Source: Lycorma delicatula
Lineage: Eukaryota; Arthropoda; Insecta; Hemiptera; Fulgoridae
Length of the DNA: 64,000 nt
Direction: 5' to 3'
Assembly: GCF_047948215.1 (NCBI RefSeq)
Contig: NC_134456.1
Coordinates: 205,204,036-205,268,035, forward strand
In this document: one piece after another, positions 24,576 to 38,000 of the stretch
Layout: every line of letters starts with the position of its first letter
Position numbering within the stretch: the first letter of the stretch is position 1
The notes under the pieces: generated by a model
What the model saw: the letters and a program-made list of their open reading frames with translations, nothing else
Database searches by the model: none
Told to the model about the DNA's origin: nothing
Translations under genes and position numbers: made by a program

Positions 24576-27500
24576 TCAAACTCTCATTCACTAGAGTTAC
24601 TCATCATTATCTTCTGAACTTTATAAAGCCAGAAACATCAAAATTGGAATATCATTATTGCTTTTAGGTTGTACAGACAAGCTAGGAAAAGGTTTTTCAG
24701 TATTACTCATAGAGGGTTCTAAAACTGAATAATATTATATAGCAAGTTACCAAATCTAAGTGGTTCACATTAAAAAAAATTAAAAAACTTTAGAATAAAA
24801 TTAAAGTAAAGAAAAAAATCATAAGGTGGAAAATCGGATAGAGATGAGTTAAAACATTAAAAAAAACACACACACATATTTATGAAAACTATTATAGAAA
24901 AAAAATTGGCACAGATAAAAAAAAAGCAAAGAATAGTGTCTCACCAATCTACTGACTGATGATTTTCCCTCCTGACATAAAATATCCATTTACAGCTCTC
25001 AAAATTTGATTTAATTTTACAATTTATCTATTTGATAAGTAAAAGTATAATTACAAGTTATGATTAAAATTCAAGAGAAGTAAGAATGGCTTAAAAAATA
25101 ACAAGCTTACACACTAGTGATGTATTAAAATTTGCTAAAACTGAACAAAATGGATAAAATGAATACCATTAAAATCTTTAATAGCATAATTTTTATTTTT
25201 ATTTGTTATATTTAATGTACCGATTGAATAATGAAATACATCAGGAAATTAAATATAACAAAAACAAAGGAAATTTTGAATGTCTATGATTTTTATGTTT
25301 TCTTGTGGTTCTAATGTTCTTCCCCCACAAAAAATTAAGTAGCTTTTGGAACCAGTGTTAAGGAGTCTAGTAAAGATAAGATTGAATGAACAATACAAGC
25401 AACATTCCCTAGAATGCTTATTAGATAAAGTCAAAAAATTACAAATAGTATTTTCTTAGTATGGTTTACTGGACCACTAGAAAACCTTACTGCCTATTAC
25501 TACTATATCTGCACTATGTTAATTATAGTAGATATAACAAAGTAGATAAATTTGTTTCAGTCATAGATAACAGGGGAAAAGATCTGGAATTTTAACATAA
25601 TAGTTTTTATAGAAAATATTTTGTTTTTAAGAAAATTTTCATAACTTTCGCAAAGAATTTAGTTAAAAAAATAAGCAAAATAATCACTGGGATAAAAAAC
25701 TATACAAAAAAAAATATATATAAATACTACAAAATAAACTTTTTGAAATAAAAAAAAAATCTGGCAATTAATATTGATAAGCAGAAAAAAATGATAATTT
25801 GCCAGTAAACATTCTCTTCTAATAACTTATAATCCTCTCTTCCCTACGCTATCATTCCTTAATAGTTTTTTCTTTCAAAAGATAAAGTAGAAAATATAAG
25901 AATTTGATAGAATGGATGTGTAACTAGTACTAAGAAATATGTATATGCAAGTAGTAGATGGTAAGAAAAAAATGGCATCTGCAGGCAAGATGGATCAAAA
26001 TAGTTTGTCCATGTGTGTGCACATGCGCGCGCACACACACACACACATACACACATAAAACGATTATATCTAATGAAAACATTTTCTCTGATACAAAATA
26101 ATTTTTCTGTTAAAATTTTTATCATATATTTTTTTTATGGCCACAATTATTTTAAAACATCTGTCACACGTAGGTCATTTTACAAAAAATAAAAATATTC
26201 TACAAAGTAAACAATGCTATCAGGCTTTTAAAAAATTTAAGAAATTTTTAAATAAAAAAATTTATTTTTTGATAAAAGTCTATTCTTATGTTACTCAAAT
26301 ATTAAAATATAAACATTAAGAATATAATATTACTTAGAAATATACTTAAATATATTTTTACAAAGATAACACAACCTACGTAATATAACATAACTAGAGA
26401 TATTTTTAATTATCAGTAATCCTCAAACAACTTAAACTCAATAATTTATTAAAAAATATAAACTAATAGAAATATGACATTTGAAATCATTTTCAAGAAA
26501 AATCAGAATGACTTGGTTGTAAAGATTACAAATGAAACTTCTAATGCAAATTATTAAATAAAAAATAAATATAAAAAAAAAAAATACAGCATTACTTGAG
26601 CCGATGACACTACTATTTAAGAGTAACTTGCTGGTACAGAAAACGTGAGATGAGGAATTTAAAAATTAATATTAATAAAAATATACAAGAAATATCAACT
26701 ATAAAAGGACAATTAATTATTAGATACATATTTACATTAAATTTAACATACATATCTCTTACAAATTTTTTTCTAAAATATTTCTGTTATGACTAATCAG
26801 AGTATGAAAACAAGTAAATTTGAAACAAGTATCTTTGAATTAAAAAAAAAATTTTAGGTAAAACTCAAAAGTAATAAGGTTAACTAACATTTCTGAGAAC
26901 TGGTATCTTTTGCAGACAGAAATATCAACTGTTGGAAATTCCTAGTTAAACAACTGAAGCTAAAACATTTACAGCATTCTAATTTTATTTTATGCCGTAT
27001 AAGTAAAAAGCTACTGAAAATTTTACAACAGAATCTATTAAAAGTCCAGTAAAACAATAACTATTATTTACAAATTATAACGATAAACATGCAGCAGGCA
27101 AAAGAACCATATGCACTGGCAAGAAGCAATAATAGTTCATAGTTTATTGCCCATGTTTAAGGAATGGTCACAAATAGACAAGACTGACTATGATGAAATT
27201 ACAGAAACTAAAAAAAAATAATTTTTGCACTTAACAGGGCAAGGTAGAAGCTCGATACTGCTGTGAGACAGCATAATTTATCATAAACATAAGAATTTAT
27301 TTTTTCAAAAGTTTAATTATGAAAATATTCATAACAATAAGCATGTGTTGTAAACTGTCGTAAATGTAACATTTGCAGTAACCTGAATTTATTCACTTTT
27401 GAAAATGACATATCCATTCTCAACAGTTATTATCATATTTGCAAGGCTTACAAGTTGTTTTCTGTTGTCTTCTTCACTGAGCCAAATAAATTATTACCTA

Positions 27501-28181
27501 TTAATGTGCTATGAAATAAAGATAATATTCAGTCCTTAACTCTGTTCACCACAAAGACCGCTTATATAGCCAACATCATTAGTTTCAGAGAGTAACTGAC
27601 TGTCGCCTCTGTTTAGAAATTATATATGCAAGTATGATGAACTGAAAAAAGCTTATCCCCCCCCACCAATTAAATATTGTGATATGGCAGTGTTTTACAT
27701 GCAGAGCAATGTTTGTTGTACTACACTGATGTTTTTGCACATAAATTTTTACACTTTAACTATATATAATTGAAACTTTTAACCTTTACAATATCTACAA
27801 CATGATATTAAAAGAAATATATATAACTTTTTATTTCTTTAAAACTATAAGTTTTTATAGTAAAATTACATGAAAGAAGTGTTAAAAAAGAACAATACAG
27901 AAATTCTTACCAGCATATTAATTTTCTTCAACTGATACTTTCCTTCCTCCTAAAAATTTTGTATATTATACTTAGGGAATAAGTTATAATATTTCTACAA
28001 CTTACTTTCATAATTTTTTTTCTCTTGTGATTGTGAAGTCTAAATTCTACTTAGATAAAAATATTATGGGTATACATAATATATGCTCAAAAAAATAATA
28101 CTGCTGAGATAGAGGTGAAATTTTTCTTTCCTAACACATATGTGACATATGGTCCTTGTAACTACCATGATTTAATGAGGA
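24576..28181. other. Intergenic AT-rich stretch
   Basis: No gene was recognised. It contains the alternating purine-pyrimidine tract at 26010-26057. The open frames at 25249, 25859 (minus) and 26137 (plus) are low-complexity or without motifs. Confidence 0.4.
26010..26057. repeat. Alternating purine-pyrimidine tract (TG/GC/CA)
   Basis: 48 consecutive bases alternate purine and pyrimidine: a TG run, then CACATGCGCGCGCA, then a CA run. Such tracts are classic candidates for left-handed Z-DNA. The minus-strand frame that runs through it (Cys-Val and Ala-Cys repeats) is not a gene. Confidence 0.85.
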
Positions 28182-28300
28182 TTAATAATCTTCCATCAGG
28201 TAGCTGATAACAGCTAGAAGAGCAACTTCCTTGTTAATGGGGTAGTATCTCTGCCAGAGAACTTGTCCAAGTTTTTTCATTCCCTTTTCCACTTTGAGGA
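28182..28300 (-). CDS. Orphan exon-like frame, 38 codons, unknown
   Basis: On the minus strand a good acceptor (T-rich tract then TTTTTGTACAG) is followed by an open frame VEKGMKKLGQVLWQRYY then PINKEVALLAVISYLMEDY and stop TAA at 28182-28184. Its amino-acid make-up (W, Q, R, paired Y, hydrophobic helix) and higher GC content look like real coding sequence, unlike the neighbouring DNA. I do not recognise the family. It could be the last exon of an unseen minus-strand gene, an alternative 3' exon of sky, or a fragment of a transposon or processed copy. A faint further coding-like run (RRLGGLASSHKK) lies just upstream at about 28370-28420, with stops between. Confidence 0.3.
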
Positions 28301-28439
28301 CTGTACAAAAAGACTAGAAGAAAATCCACTATTTTAACAGAAACCATTCTTCAACGCAAAGCCTTTTTTTATGGGATGAAGCCAGGCCTCCTAATCTTCT
28401 AGCATATGAACTGTGTCGATTAATGGGCAGTGTTGATTA

Positions 28440-31400
28440 TTCACTAAATACCATTTCAATTATTTATTTTTTTTTTATAATTAGTGCATAGAATATAGTA
28501 GTACAATCACTAATTTAAAAGTTCATTTCTCACAAGTAACTAAACAAAATAGAATTTTCTATACAAACCAATTTAACAATCAATTTTTTATCATTACTCA
28601 TGACAGAAGAACATAAACAAGGTTTTTTCTTAAAAACATTATTATTAAAAACAATACTAATGTAATTTCCATTTTAGAATTATCTGTAACCTATTTTAAA
28701 TAAATTTTAACAGATGTTTGAGATACGGTTAATAGAGAAGTGAATAAAAATATAAGCATGACCCAAATTTGTTTAGTAGGTTGTTGATAAAAAAAAAGAA
28801 TATTAACAAATAAATTCAGTTTTCCAATAGTTACAAAGCACTATTACAATAATTCATTAACACCTACTTTTTGACATTAAATTGTGAAAAAAATGCCTGG
28901 ATTACATGAAATAAAAAAATGCTCACCATATTAATGCTACACTACATTACAGGAGGAAACAGCCCTGAGACACAACAAACACGTTATTTTTCATTACAGT
29001 TTGTTGAAAACAATATTATTAAACACACTATAAAGATCCACTACAGTATCCCAAGCATCATCTTACGTTATATGATTCTGGAGCAAATTATTTTTGTATC
29101 AAGTTGTAATAATTTAACCAAAATAAATAATTAAAATAAATTAGCAGAAATTAAACCTATACTGCCCCTCTGAAGTAACAGAATATCACTAAATTCCAGC
29201 ACATATTTTGATATCCATGACAAAAACTCCTAATTACCTCAGTCAATTTCACATTTTTCAATTGTTTAAAATAATTTAATTTAATTTTTTCAATTATTAC
29301 TTATAATATTAAACCAGTTTCTTAAATAGATTAGTTCATTAGATCTTTAAATATATATAAAAATTACAATTTAATGAAAAAAAAATCTATATAAAAAATA
29401 CAAATAATGAATATGAGAATGGAAAAATGCTGGGAAAACATTAGTTGCGAGTGGTAAAATTAAAAAAGTGATATGTATCACTTTTATAAAAATATTTAAA
29501 AGAACATAAAATAATTCTCAACAGGCAGACTTTTACAATTTACCACTAATCCCATTCTACTGGCTAGGACCTTGCATACAAATGTAAAAAAGCACTGTGT
29601 CAATTTTTTCTAAAGTAATAAACACACTTGAATTAAATTGCTGTAGTGTATACTTAATTTCATTAATAAGAGTTAAAATAAATTATAAGATGAATAAGGT
29701 AAACCCTTGCTATTTATGTATTTACTGAACTAACTACAGCAGATGGCCAATTACAGTTAGTGTGCTTTTTATTACACATGAGAGATTAATACTGTCATAA
29801 GTAAAAAATTCTGAGCAACATTCATACCCAGAAGTACCTGGGTAAAAGATAGACATGCTACTACTACCGCAAAGTAGCTACTCATAAAAATTAAATTTCA
29901 ATAATTTACTTTTAATATTAAAACACCAAATAGTGAATATACTTCAAAGAAAGGGATTTGTAAGATCCGTTATGATAAGATTAATAAATATTATAATAGC
30001 TCAAATAAATGTGTTAAATGAATGCATTTTTATTAATAATTATTTACTAATGTTTTCATCAACTGCAGAACTGTTATACTAGTAATGAAATGTGTACTAA
30101 TTTACTTTTAAACTATGAAAATTTTGCAAATTACTGCAACTAGAACACAAATTGAAATTTGTATTATCTTCATCTTCACTTGTGAGGCACTATATATATC
30201 ATTTGAACACTAAGATTAAACTTTATATACATATACTTTAACTAGTAATGATGTGAAAAAGTAGATAAAGTTTCAATAAACATTAAAAAATAAATAGGAA
30301 TCTACTGCCTGCTGGATAAAATGTAATTAAAAGTGTTGCTTGTTTTTTAGCGTTTTCCATTTGTATTTGTTTATATGCTGTTATTTATATATAATTAAAG
30401 TGTTACTTTTTTTTCAATGTTTTCCATTTTTATTTGTTTATATGCTGTTATTTCTAGCCACCTTTTAATTTCTTTTTGAGATTAACTTCACAATTTCACA
30501 AGAATTAAAGAAGCCAGTGTAATATATGACTAAAGTACTATTTCAGTCTCCTTGTATATCAAATGTAATTATATTTTTTAAAATACATAAAATTTACACT
30601 TTCAAAAAAAAATGTTAATGCCATCATCAAAATTTCATGGAATATATAAAAAATATCACTTTTATATTTAAATTAAATCCATCAAAATAAAAATACAAAA
30701 GGCAAGATCATTACCAATAATAATACTTTGAAATTGCTCTTTTTTTCTGTTATAAATTTCAATGTATAGCACTTGGATTTATACACTCCTTTTTAAATCA
30801 CTTAAGAAGTCGTCAGACTTCTACAAAAGTTTTACAGATGCCAACTTATCATTAAAAAATAACTTCAGATTTTGAGGACGTAAAACTAAGCCATGAATTT
30901 AAAATCAGTCAGCAATAATTGGAAAGTAAGAAATGTAATGATATTAAAAATATAGGTAAATTACTAAAGTAATCTAGGACAATAAAGATTTTTAAAAAAT
31001 TAGTAAATAAATAAAATATTTAAGAAACAAGTAGGGCTTAGTTTATTTCTAAATGAAGAAAAGTCAAACAGAAAAGAAGATGCAGTCTATGGTTAACAGA
31101 GTAAAAATAGATTAATAGCAATAAAAAGACAAAATGGGAGATGAAATGTAAGAAAGTAAATAATTTAAACATGAAAATGATGCAGTAAAAAAGAAATCTT
31201 TCTATTAATGTATTTACAGAAATAGAGTTAAAAATTTATTCACACATGGTGTATGAATATATCTGGGAAAAAATAAATAACTAATAATAAATTAATTAAA
31301 TAATAAAAATAAAATAATTAAAATTATTTTTATTTTACAATAACTTAAAAAAAAAACGAACATACCAAACACAATATGTATGTATACATATACATAATAT

Positions 31401-31906
31401 ATAAAATTTACATGCACTTATATTAATAAATTATAATAATATTAATATAGAGTAATAAATAATAAAATGTTATACTATATATTTATAAATAAATATATAA
31501 TATAAGAGCTAACAATCACAACAAGATTGATGACAATAACAGTAACAATAAAATTTAACATCAAATGAAATAAATACATGTATACATCACACGTAACTAT
31601 AAATTAAATGATTATGCATAGTAACGTACGTAGATTTTTATTATAACAATCATTATTGTAACTTGTAAAATAATTCATGCAACATATATAATGATAGAAT
31701 TTATTTATATAATAAGATGAAAGACATAGCTGTGCTGTTATGTATAGGTGAATTAAAAAATGAAACTAAACAAAAAAAAAAAAAAAATCTCTAATGAAAA
31801 GTTGACATTTGTCAATGATTATGATCAATGAATATTGAAGTCGATGTAGATGAGTGTACTGTCAATGCACATATGAGTACGCAAAACTATGAGATCAGCT
31901 GACAGA
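28440..31906. other. AT-rich DNA just 3' of sky
   Basis: No gene was recognised. A 68 bp tandem duplication lies at 30325-30455. This stretch immediately follows the sky stop codon on the minus strand, so at least part is expected to be its 3'UTR. Many TTTATT motifs (minus-strand AATAAA) exist and none can be singled out. Confidence 0.4.
30325..30455. repeat. Tandem duplication, period 68
   Basis: The block AATTAA-AGTGTT...GTTTTCCATTT...ATTTGTTTATATGCTGTTATTT occurs at 30325-30392 and again at 30393-30455, about 85-90% alike by eye. It lies in presumed 3' sequence of sky. Confidence 0.8.
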
Positions 31907-32048
31907 TCAGGCTCCGCCGAAGCCATACACCTCAAGAACTCTGATCTCAAAATCACGTCCAGTACATAAAGGTGGATTATTAAATGTTAGGCAATGATCC
32001 GTTTTGCCAAACCTAATATTTTCATCCATCCATATTGCCTGGCCTTCC
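31907..32048 (-). CDS. sky: sky last coding exon
   Basis: The acceptor reads TTTAACAG just above 32048 and the stop TGA is at 31909-31907. It encodes EGQAIWMDENIRFGKTDHCL, then TFNNPPLC and DFEIRVLEVYGFGGA. The first base completes a glycine codon split from the previous exon, extending the IGGG motif. Confidence 0.93.
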
Positions 32049-35000
32049 CTGTTAAACAAAATAAAAAAACATTAGATCAATTAATAGGTATACATCTGCT
32101 TAACTGAATTTGACAAAACATATTTCTGTTTCAATTCTGGTTTAATGGAATCACAACTATTGTCAAATTATAAACTATTTATTTACAAAATGAATATTTT
32201 ATAAAAAAAAATGTGTATTTTACAGTTCACAAAGAACTGAATGAGGACTAGCATTTTTGTACAAAAATTTTAAACAGTTTTTCTCACATTGTCATTTTCA
32301 TCATTTAGTTATGAGCTGTGAAGCAGGTAGGAAGGATCGGAGATAGGGCAAAGGACAAATGCTCATGATGAAAGTGATAAACAGTTTGGAAAAAAGCAAC
32401 TGTTTAAACTTCTTATACAAAAATGCTAGTGCTTACTCTGTGTAAAATCATTCCTGTTGTATAAGCAACAACAGCAGAACTGAGTGTATTTAATAACATT
32501 TCAATAAATATTTCTAGTCCTACTAAAAGTTTTATTTAACTTGCATTAATATGAATATTTTCCTAAGTTTATTTACTTATACTTTTCACTATTTAATTTG
32601 AATAGCAGCTTTAATTGGTATCATGGAAGAAGAAACTTTTATTATGAAATTCTGAAATTATCATAATGGTACACTGAATCTGGACTGTTTTAATCAGTAG
32701 TTCTCTTATAACTTATAAAGAGTGGAGGGGAGTATGAGCAAGAAAATATTTCATTCAAATTTTCTTGTATTTCCTTCACAAATATGTCATTTACTTACAG
32801 TGATGTTACACATATAAGTACATAATTGCCACAAAAGTAATTCACTTCAACTGCGTATCTCTTCCTTCTCCCTGTTTGAATGATGTTAAATAATTTATTT
32901 TGAACTCAATAATATCTACACTCCTAATGAAGTGATACCTATTTTTCAGAATTGTTTCATCTTAAGATAAAATATAATTTTAATGTTAATACCTAGGTAA
33001 CATTATTTTCAGAAAACAGTCCACTTTAAATTAAATTAATCTAATTAATAAAAATAAGAAAAATATCACTTTGTAATATTTATAAAATATGAGGTTCACA
33101 GTTATCACTAGAAAGGGATCTAATCTTTGATTATTCCTATCTGCTCAACCAGTAAGCAGACTATAAATACAGAAAGTACATTACTGTTTGAAGTGAGATA
33201 AAATGCCAATAGTCATTATCACATTCAATGAACTGATCCCACAATCTATCGAATATTAACTGCAGTTAAGTGCATGTTGCTGGCATAGGAAATGAATACA
33301 GCAGTCAAAGCCACTTATTATCACATATTTTATTTCTACTTTAAAACATGCAATTATTTATAAATTAAATATCACTGAATGTTTAGTGAAGAGTACTTAC
33401 ATAAAGTTATGATAACATAAGCACTTCTGCTAATGTTAACATAGTTTTCAGTGTTGGTAAAAAAAGTATTTAAAAACTAAATATTCACCACTATACATAC
33501 CCGCCACCAATAGTGATCATTCTGGCATCGGCAGCCATAAACAATTCAGCGGAATGGTTGACAGAATTCTCTTGGATTCCAACCCAAGGGTATTTTGCAC
33601 GTTCTGGATATAAACTGAAGAGGAATGTCTCTCCTGTTCCAAAGTAAGCCATCCTGTTACCACGTTCATCCTTCACATTACGCTCCTGCCACCGTGTTGA
33701 ACAGTATGCTCCAAACACCTAGTTGATAAAATCATTCATACAGCAAAAAAATTGGTCAACAAAAAAATTAAGCACACTATCTAAAATAAATATTCTACTA
33801 ATATTTTCTTAAAACTGAAACTAAATAATGAACTATAATCACTAAGAGAAGAATATTAATTTGATAATTAAATATAAATAAAAGTAATTAAAGGTGATAA
33901 ATGAGTAAACAATAAATCTACTAGTCCCAGGTAGGATGGTAAATTACATCCTTTACAACTTAATTGTTCCACACTGGAACATCTCAAGGTCTAAGGGACT
34001 AGCTAATTAAAATACAATGACAAGAAGAATTTTCAAAAGGTGAAGACTTAGCCAAAATTAATATACTAGTTCTTACAAGTCACAAAAGTAATGCATACAG
34101 TCTATCATCTGTATACTTACAACACTACAGGGAATTGAGGGTTGAAGAATTTTGCGAAAAAGAAAAAACTAATGAGATTTCTAGTAAAAATAATCTAGGT
34201 ACTCTTCAGAATAATAGGAGACAAACAATGACCAATTATTTATTATTTCAGCTGTTTGTGATGCTGCAGGACCTTAATCTAAACCAATTTAAAATGTATC
34301 TAACTGCATTTATAAAGTCTATACAGTTTACACAGTCTATACTATTGATTAATCATAAGGATTTACTGTTTAGGAATAGTTGATTTGAAACTAGACAAAA
34401 ACAGTTGCAGAACTATATTTTTGGCTGTTGTCTGTTATGAATATTTAAATACAACAAAGATAAATTTAGAAATAGAAAAGTTTTTAAAAATGAAAGTCTT
34501 AAAAAACCAAAGCATATACGGTAGTAAAACATGAAAGACAGAAAGGGAGAAAACAGAATTTGAAATGCAATACTGCAATGGATATTTAACATTAAATGGG
34601 TAGTTAAAAGTAAGAAGCAGACAAGTAATAAGATAAATTAAAGAAAAAACTTATCAAAAAGTCTTATAACAGTTCAGACCATTAGGTCTGATATAGTGAA
34701 AGCTACTGATGCATAACTTAACAAATTTCAGAGGAAGTAAGTCTATTACACCCATATGTTTATTGTGAATAACCATTTTTCCTTCCATTGTTGACCATCA
34801 GCAACAAAAACTACTGGAACTAATTCAATGCTATCTTGGCCACACAGAGGATAAGTAATAAACATATTTCTAACATTCAGAATATGTTTACTGCTGTGAA
34901 ATAGAAAAATGAATAAGCCAAGTACACAGTTAGTAAAACTGCTTGAATTTTCAAAAAAAGAAGAAAACTAATTGACCATTGTAAAATTTGTTAATTTATA

Positions 35001-38000
35001 CTGTACAGAATTCCTGTAAAAAGATATATGATTCTCATAATTTCTTCAAGCACATTGTTATAGTTGACATAAATGAGAAGGCTAATAAACGACTGAAGCC
35101 TCCCCCCACGCACACACATACACACACACACAGCTACTTTTCAGTATGAATTCATTTATTCATGCAACTATAATCTGTTGTTTTTTTTTAAACTGAAATA
35201 CCAGTTGAAAGGTTAAAATGCTTCCAATACAAAATTTAATCAACCTTGTGTATTTGTTTACAGTAGGAAAATTTTCATAATTTTTGAAAGGATCTTACTC
35301 TGAAAAATTGATTTCAGAAATTCAAATAAAGTAGTTTTTTCATGAAGCTGTAAAAGCTGGCAAAATCCCAAAAGTTTTCTAGAAAGAATTATAACTATTA
35401 AGAGTAATACAATTCATTTCTTCAGTTTCTCACAGATGTATAATTACAATTAAAAGTAAATTTTACTAAGATTACATTAATAAACATTCTGACTAACAAA
35501 TTCAATTCATCTAATTTGAAGGTATGATGATTTTGTACATTTGATAAAAAAAAAAAAATAAATAAATGGTTATCTTATTAATCATGCTTTACTTTAAGTA
35601 AAAAGCAAAGAATGATAAGCCCTAATACAGAAATGATTTTTTAACTTGAGGAAGCACCAATAAAGGAATTGAAGGAATGTGGTAAGAACAAATTAACAAT
35701 TAAAAGTACAAGAACAATCTTAAAATTCATCAGTTATCACATGTGACAATTTTGTTTTTTAATGGAAATTAAATCAAGAAAAAATACTGAATGATAAAAA
35801 TATGTAAATAAAAATTAGTAAATAATTTTTTTTTAAATTAATAATTCACCATACAGGTTTGATGCTTGTGCACGGGAGTATAGAATGAAAATTTTACAGC
35901 ATATGAAAATCCCATGTCTGACCAGGATTTAATCCAGGATCTTAGGATGAAGATCTGAGGTTAGGTTAAATTGCACAAGAGAGTTCAGATACACGAGGGT
36001 TATTTTTTTTTTCAAGGTCCGATCGGTCACGAAATTAAAACCACAGTGAAAATGGAAAAAAAATTTTTATTTGTAACAAGTACTTAAATAGTTACGCTAT
36101 TTCTCTACATAGTCGCCACTCCGATTTAGACAATTGTCATAGCGTGGTACCAACTTCCAATACCCTCGTCATAGAACGGAGCCGCCTGTGTTTTCAGCCA
36201 TGCTTCTATGCTGGTCTGCAGCTCGATGTCTGTGCCAAAATGTTGTCCTCCTAGCCAGCTTTTCATGTGAGCAAAGAGGTGAAAATCGGATGGAGCTACC
36301 AAGTCCGGGCTGTATGGTGATCAAACACTTCCCAACGAAAACGCTGCAGGAGCTTCTTTGTTACAGCTGCAGTGTGCGGCTGAGCATTGTCATGGAGAAA
36401 GACAATGCCTGATGACAACATTCCTCTCTGCTTATTCTGAATTGCCCTTCATAGACGTTGAAGAGGCTGCAGTGATGGTCGTGCCACGTTCCATGAATTC
36501 CACCAAGAGAACTCCATTCCGGTCCCAGAACACAGTAGCCATACATACACTTTCTGTTGGAGAAGGTTCGCTTGAACTTTGGTTTACTGGGGGAATGAGA
36601 ATGCACACACTGTTCGGATTGTTCTTTTGTTTCTTCAGTTTCGAAATGGATCCATGTCTCGTCCGTCCCCTGTGGCAATTCTGTTGAAAAAAACTTCTCC
36701 TTCATTGTGGTAGCACTGGAGAAACATTAGGGAGGCGTCCATTCTCATTGTTTTGTGATGGTCGGACAGCATCTCGCACACAGTTTGCGGTACTGAAGTC
36801 TCTCACTCACAATGGTGTAGAGAGCTGACCTTGAAATTTCAGGAAATGAATCACTCAATACAGAAATTGTGAACCAAAGATTTTCTCGAATTGCCTCATC
36901 AACTCGCTCAATGAGATCATCAGTTGACACTCGCTTCCTTCCCTGACCGCCTACATCATGAACATCTGTACGTCCTGCTTTAAAGTTCTTGCACCATTGT
37001 CACACTTTGCTGTCACTCATTGAGGCTTCACCGTACACATTACTTATTCATCAATGAATTTCAGCTGCATTACACCCCTCAGCCTGAAGAAATCGAATTA
37101 CCGCACGCACTTCACACTTGGCGGGAGATGCTATTGTTGTAGACATGTTTACATACTAGCTGCGTGTTCAGAACTAAACGAACTGACGCGGTGTGATTGA
37201 AGGCCATACTAAAGACACTCCGCAACACTTATGCGCAAAGGTTCATCTTATTTTTGCATGGGTTTTTATGTCGCGACCAATCGGACCTTGAAAAAAAATA
37301 ACCCTCGTAGTTAATAAAATGGTTCCAGTAGATCAACAAAGTTAAACATAGCTTGGTGCAGTTTCACTGCATGATGTTATGAGTAATAAACATTCTAAAA
37401 AGGAGCTAAAAGACATTCTTATAATTCACTTAAAATTTAATTGTTTCCTTGAAGAACTATGTTAGTAATGGTTAGGTAATCGACACTAGGTTGCATGTCT
37501 GCATGTAAATTTTAAATTTCAAGAACTTCCAATGCTTGTTTGGATTGCAGAATTGTCTGAATGGCCTCAAGTCACTGAGTGTTCTCATTTATCATGTGGT
37601 ACACAAGCTATATGTTATTAAAGAGTAGAATAACAAAGGATGACAAAGAAATAAAGATATTAACCTACTTATAAAAATGAAATGTGCTAGTATCAAATGT
37701 AGGTTTAGAATTTAAAAAGAAATTTTGGTGAAATTTCTAGATTTTGGTGGAATGTTTAGTGAAACATGGACAATATCAGAAAGGAAAACATACAGGTAGG
37801 TTTAAAGTATGGTATCACAGAAGACATTTGCAAATTAAATGTTATAATAAAGTACTTAATATTTTAAGATGAATCAAAGAAGAGGGAATTAAAAAGAACT
37901 ATATTAATGGCATTGGTGGCATAATTTATTAACATTACCAGCTTTACTGCAATTCTGGAAGGAAGTTTTAATGGCAAAACCTATAAGAGGCAATTAGCAT

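Noticed and set aside
24381..24617. Open frame with long Ile-Tyr repeats
   Set aside because: It is a translation of the (TA)n microsatellite plus the end of the mariner and has no independent coding evidence.
25859..26125. Minus-strand open frame with Cys-Val and Ala-Cys runs
   Set aside because: It is a translation of the TG/GC/CA alternating tract.
36188..36687. Two plus-strand frames inside the mariner at 36 kb
   Set aside because: They are the antisense of the transposase pseudogene, which has recognisable motifs on the minus strand.
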